DNA from: Treponema sp.
GTDB taxonomy: Bacteria; Spirochaetota; Spirochaetia; Treponematales; Breznakiellaceae
NCBI GenBank assembly: GCA_031284195.1
Contig: JAITAI010000303.1
Span: 1-5,174 of the forward strand
DNA: 5,174 nucleotides
Direction of reading: 5' to 3'
In this document: positions 2,668 to 5,174 of the stretch, in pieces
Layout of the letters: every line of letters starts with the position of its first letter
How positions within the stretch are numbered: position 1 is the stretch's first letter
The notes under the pieces: generated by a model
What the model was told of the DNA's origin: nothing
Databases searched by the model: none
Seen by the model: only the letters and a program-made list of their open reading frames with translations
Program-made: the position numbers and the translations under genes

Positions 2668-5174
2668 ATGGCTGAGGAATTAGATAGTACCCAGAAACCA
2701 AAGGCAGAACTCATTAAACGGGTGTTGAATGAGCCTGAATCTTCAGATGGAGGGGTAAAACATACCCCTGCTCCGAACCGCAAGAAGCTGGTCGTCAAGA
2801 AGAAGACCCCTGCTTCTTCGTTTCCTCACCCGGGACCAGCCGTTCCGGTTAAGAAATCCCAAGCCAAGGTCGTGGTTGCCAGGGAAGCGGTTACTGAGGA
2901 AGAAGGGGTTCCTGATGCATTCAAAGATACACCCAGAGAAGCCTCCAAGCAGGTCTTAGAAAAAGATGTATCCCTCGGGTCTTCAGCCATAACTCCTAAA
3001 GCCCCTCGAGAATCGGGATCGGTACCGGTACCCGGTAAGGGGACGGCTCCCAAAGAAGTCAAACCCCAAGGACAAGACCGTCCTCCCTTCCCTCGAAATG
3101 TGGTTAGTTCTTTTCCGGTTACTCAGCGGCCTGCGGCAGCGGCAGGTAGAGTGGGGGGTAAATTCGTCGGACCCAGGCATCCACGGGAAGATACACAGAA
3201 CCGTTCCGGCCAATCCTCTGTCCGTCAAAGACCAGCAGGTGCAGCCGGCAGGGTAGGAGGAAAGCCGATGGGGCCGCGAAATACCGAGGCCGGTCAGCCC
3301 AACAACCGTTTCGGTGTTCCCGGAGGGGGCCGTCCAAATGGGAGACCAGGAAGCGGTCAGCGGCCCCGAGGACCTGGTAGACCTGGTTTGCCTCCGGGGG
3401 GAACCCCGCGGCCAGGTGGGTTTGGGGTGCAGCGACCGGGAATGGGTAGATTAGGCGGCCCTCCCCGAACCGGGGCAGGGGCTTCTCCTCAGACCCCTCC
3501 GGTAATTGAAAACAAGGGACCGGTTAAAAAAACCTTCAAATCCAAAAAACCGATGTATATCCGCCGGGAAAAAGAGCTGGAAATGGAGGAAAAACTCCTC
3601 CAGACGAAAAAGAAGATAGCCCATATAGCGAATCCAGTACCCAAATCCATTGATATCATGGAAGTGGTATCGGTTTCTGAGTTGGCCCGTAAGATGAATC
3701 TCAAGGCTTCGGATTTGATTCAGAAACTCATGAGTATGGGGATGCTGGTTACCATCAACCAGCAGATCGATGCAGAAACCGCTACCCTTCTAGCCGCGGA
3801 ATTCGGAGCGGATGTACGGATCATCAGCCTCTATGATGAGACCCTGATCGAAACCGAGATGGATGATGAACTTTCCATGGATCCCCGACCGCCGGTGGTT
3901 ACGGTTATGGGGCATGTGGATCATGGTAAGACCAAGTTGCTGGATGCTATTCGCAGTGCGGATGTGGTTTCCGGGGAATTCGGGGGCATCACCCAGCACA
4001 TCGGCGCCTATACAGTGGACACTCTCCATGGCCGGATCACCTTCCTGGACACCCCAGGGCACGAGGCCTTTACCCGTATGCGAGCCCGGGGCGCCCAAGT
4101 AACGGACATTGTGGTCCTGGTGGTTGCAGCAGATGACGGGGTCATGCCCCAGACCGTGGAAGCCATTAACCATGCCAAAGAAGCGGATGTTCCCATTATC
4201 GTGGCGGTCAATAAAATCGATAAACCCGAGGCTAATCCGGATCGGGTAAAGAGCCAGCTTTCTGAATTGGGGCTTCAGCCTGAAGAGTGGGGCGGCCAGA
4301 CCATGTTTGTGGAGGTTTCCGCCTTACGAAAAGAAGGGATCGATAAGCTCATTGATTCCATACTGCTGGAAGCGGAAATCCTGGATCTCAAGGCCAATTA
4401 CAACCGGGCAGCGGAAGGCAAGATTCTGGAATCCCGAATTGACCATGGCCGGGGTATTGTGGCTACGGTCATCGTAGAGAAGGGAACCCTGAAAATCGGA
4501 GATTCCTTTGTGGCGGGGATTTGGCCGGGGAAGGTGCGGGCCCTCTTTAACGATAAGGGAGAAAAGGTTGAAGTGGCGACCCCCTCTATGCCCATAGAGG
4601 TGCTTGGTTTTGAGGGTATTCCCAATGCAGGAGATCCCCTGCAAGTGGTGGAAGAGGAAAAGCAAGCTCGGAGCATTTCGGGTAAACGGCAGGAGCTCAA
4701 ACGCTTTGAAGACGCTAAGAATGTCAAAAAGATCACCTTGGACAATCTGTACGATACCATCAGCGATGGTGCGATTCAGGAGCTCAAGGTGATCATCAAG
4801 GCGGATGTGCAAGGTTCTGCAGAAGCCCTCCGCTCAAGCCTGGAAAAATTGTCCACTAAAGAAGTGCGGCTCAATGTGATTCAGGCGCTTCCCGGCGCCA
4901 TCAATGAAGGGGATGTGGACCTGGCCATTGCTTCCAACGCCATCATCATCGGGTTTAACGTGCGGCCGGTCCCCAAGGCAAAGCTCTTAGCGGATCAGGA
5001 AAAGGTGGACATCCGTAAGTACAACATCATCTACAAGGCAGTGGAGGAAATCCAGCAGGCCATGGAGGGGATGCTCAAACCAGATACCAAGGAAGAGGTC
5101 ATCGCTACCGTGGAGGTTCGAGATACCTTCAAGACTCCGAAATTCGGTACCATTGCAGGCTGTTATGTCTTGAC
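2668..5174 (+). CDS. infB: Translation initiation factor IF-2 (C-terminus beyond the window)
   Basis: IF2 is the GTPase that recruits formyl-Met-tRNA to the 30S subunit and promotes 50S joining. The frame from ATG at 2668 is open to the edge (835 codons plus two bases); about 80 residues are missing. Order: lysine-rich start (1-60); disordered Gly/Pro/Arg-rich region (about 152-275); basic helix (about 285-320); IF2_N domain (about 332-388, VSVSELARKMNLKASDLIQKLM); G domain. GTPase motifs are intact: G1 GHVDHGKT (415-422), G2 GGITQHIG (439-446), G3 DTPGH (461-465) with catalytic His465, G4 NKID (515-518), G5 SAL (551-553). Domain II follows (about 577-685), then domain III with KADVQGSAEAL (711-721), then the start of the tRNA-binding C2 domain, which reaches IAGCYVL. 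The ATG has AAGGTGG (2658-2664) just upstream. A second possible in-frame start lies at Met201. Confidence 0.97.
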   Translation, partial: MAEELDSTQKPKAELIKRVLNEPESSDGGVKHTPAPNRKKLVVKKKTPASSFPHPGPAVPVKKSQAKVVVAREAVTEEEGVPDAFKDTPREASKQVLEKDVSLGSSAITPKAPRESGSVPVPGKGTAPKEVKPQGQDRPPFPRNVVSSFPVTQRPAAAAGRVGGKFVGPRHPREDTQNRSGQSSVRQRPAGAAGRVGGKPMGPRNTEAGQPNNRFGVPGGGRPNGRPGSGQRPRGPGRPGLPPGGTPRPGGFGVQRPGMGRLGGPPRTGAGASPQTPPVIENKGPVKKTFKSKKPMYIRREKELEMEEKLLQTKKKIAHIANPVPKSIDIMEVVSVSELARKMNLKASDLIQKLMSMGMLVTINQQIDAETATLLAAEFGADVRIISLYDETLIETEMDDELSMDPRPPVVTVMGHVDHGKTKLLDAIRSADVVSGEFGGITQHIGAYTVDTLHGRITFLDTPGHEAFTRMRARGAQVTDIVVLVVAADDGVMPQTVEAINHAKEADVPIIVAVNKIDKPEANPDRVKSQLSELGLQPEEWGGQTMFVEVSALRKEGIDKLIDSILLEAEILDLKANYNRAAEGKILESRIDHGRGIVATVIVEKGTLKIGDSFVAGIWPGKVRALFNDKGEKVEVATPSMPIEVLGFEGIPNAGDPLQVVEEEKQARSISGKRQELKRFEDAKNVKKITLDNLYDTISDGAIQELKVIIKADVQGSAEALRSSLEKLSTKEVRLNVIQALPGAINEGDVDLAIASNAIIIGFNVRPVPKAKLLADQEKVDIRKYNIIYKAVEEIQQAMEGMLKPDTKEEVIATVEVRDTFKTPKFGTIAGCYVL
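3139..3279 (+). repeat. Duplicated AAGRVGGKxxGPR unit in the IF2 N-terminal region
   Basis: IF2 residues 158-170 (AAGRVGGKFVGPR) and 192-204 (AAGRVGGKPMGPR) differ at two positions and are 34 residues apart. The intervening stretch is hydrophilic and rich in Gln, Arg and Ser. Synonymous bases differ between the copies (GTG GGG GGT AAA against GTA GGA GGA AAG), so this is not a very recent DNA duplication. The unit leads into a longer Gly/Pro/Arg-rich tract up to about residue 270. Confidence 0.7.
3255..3270 (+). promoter_or_regulatory. Internal ribosome site and in-frame ATG inside infB
   Basis: AGGAGG (3255-3260) is followed after seven bases by ATG (3268-3270), codon 201 of the infB frame. 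Initiation here would yield an IF2 isoform lacking the first 200 residues but keeping IF2_N, the G domain and everything downstream. E. coli infB is known to produce shorter IF2 forms from internal starts, so the idea has precedent. The site also encodes Gly-Gly-Lys in a repetitive region, so codon constraints alone could explain it. Confidence 0.35.

Noticed and set aside
2460..2798. 112-codon - strand frame across the nusA-infB junction
   Set aside because: It overlaps two well-supported genes on the other strand and shows no motif; long shadow frames are common opposite GC-biased codons.
3790..4173. 127-codon - strand frame opposite the IF2 G domain
   Set aside because: It mirrors the highly conserved GTPase motifs and has no independent support.
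4324..4812. Two overlapping - strand frames of 162 and 120 codons opposite IF2 domains II and III
   Set aside because: Both lie entirely antisense to infB, in mutually incompatible frames, with no recognisable domains.

Overview
The window carries the start of a conserved translation/transcription operon on the + strand, in the order rimP - nusA - infB. Part of a divergent thrH-like gene lies on the - strand at the left edge. Both edge genes are cut: thrH keeps its first 75 codons and infB its first 835. The organism looks like a spirochaete of the Treponema type with moderate GC. This is inferred from the character of the IF2 and NusA proteins (IF2 P-loop followed by Lys; a long Gly/Pro/Arg-rich IF2 N-terminus) and was not tested by a search.

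Layout. 1-227 (-): N-terminus of a ThrH-type HAD phosphatase/phosphotransferase. 228-666: a 439-bp divergent intergenic region. Its left part (228-496) is AT-rich with one GC-richer, potentially folded patch at 299-359. Its right part is a candidate rimP operon leader. That leader has a sigma70-like promoter (497-525), a strong intrinsic terminator (567-594) lying before any annotated gene, a second hairpin (600-626) that covers a strong Shine-Dalgarno sequence, and two possible tiny leader ORFs (547-612 and 633-662) that end just before rimP. 667-1125: rimP. 1130-2626: nusA, with a GTG start and a four-cysteine zinc-ribbon-like tail. 2668-5174: infB (IF2), truncated at the right edge.

How the genes work together. 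RimP helps assemble the 30S subunit, NusA controls pausing, termination and antitermination by RNA polymerase, and IF2 places initiator tRNA on the 30S subunit. Grouping them couples ribosome supply to transcription. NusA is a termination factor, so a terminator between the promoter and rimP suggests attenuation or autoregulation; this is inference.

Most of the window is ordinary housekeeping sequence. The points worth a second look are the leader architecture before rimP, the Cys4 tail on NusA, and an in-frame internal start with a perfect Shine-Dalgarno sequence inside infB. I see no mobile element, CRISPR array, tRNA or rRNA, and no clear new defence or biosynthetic system.
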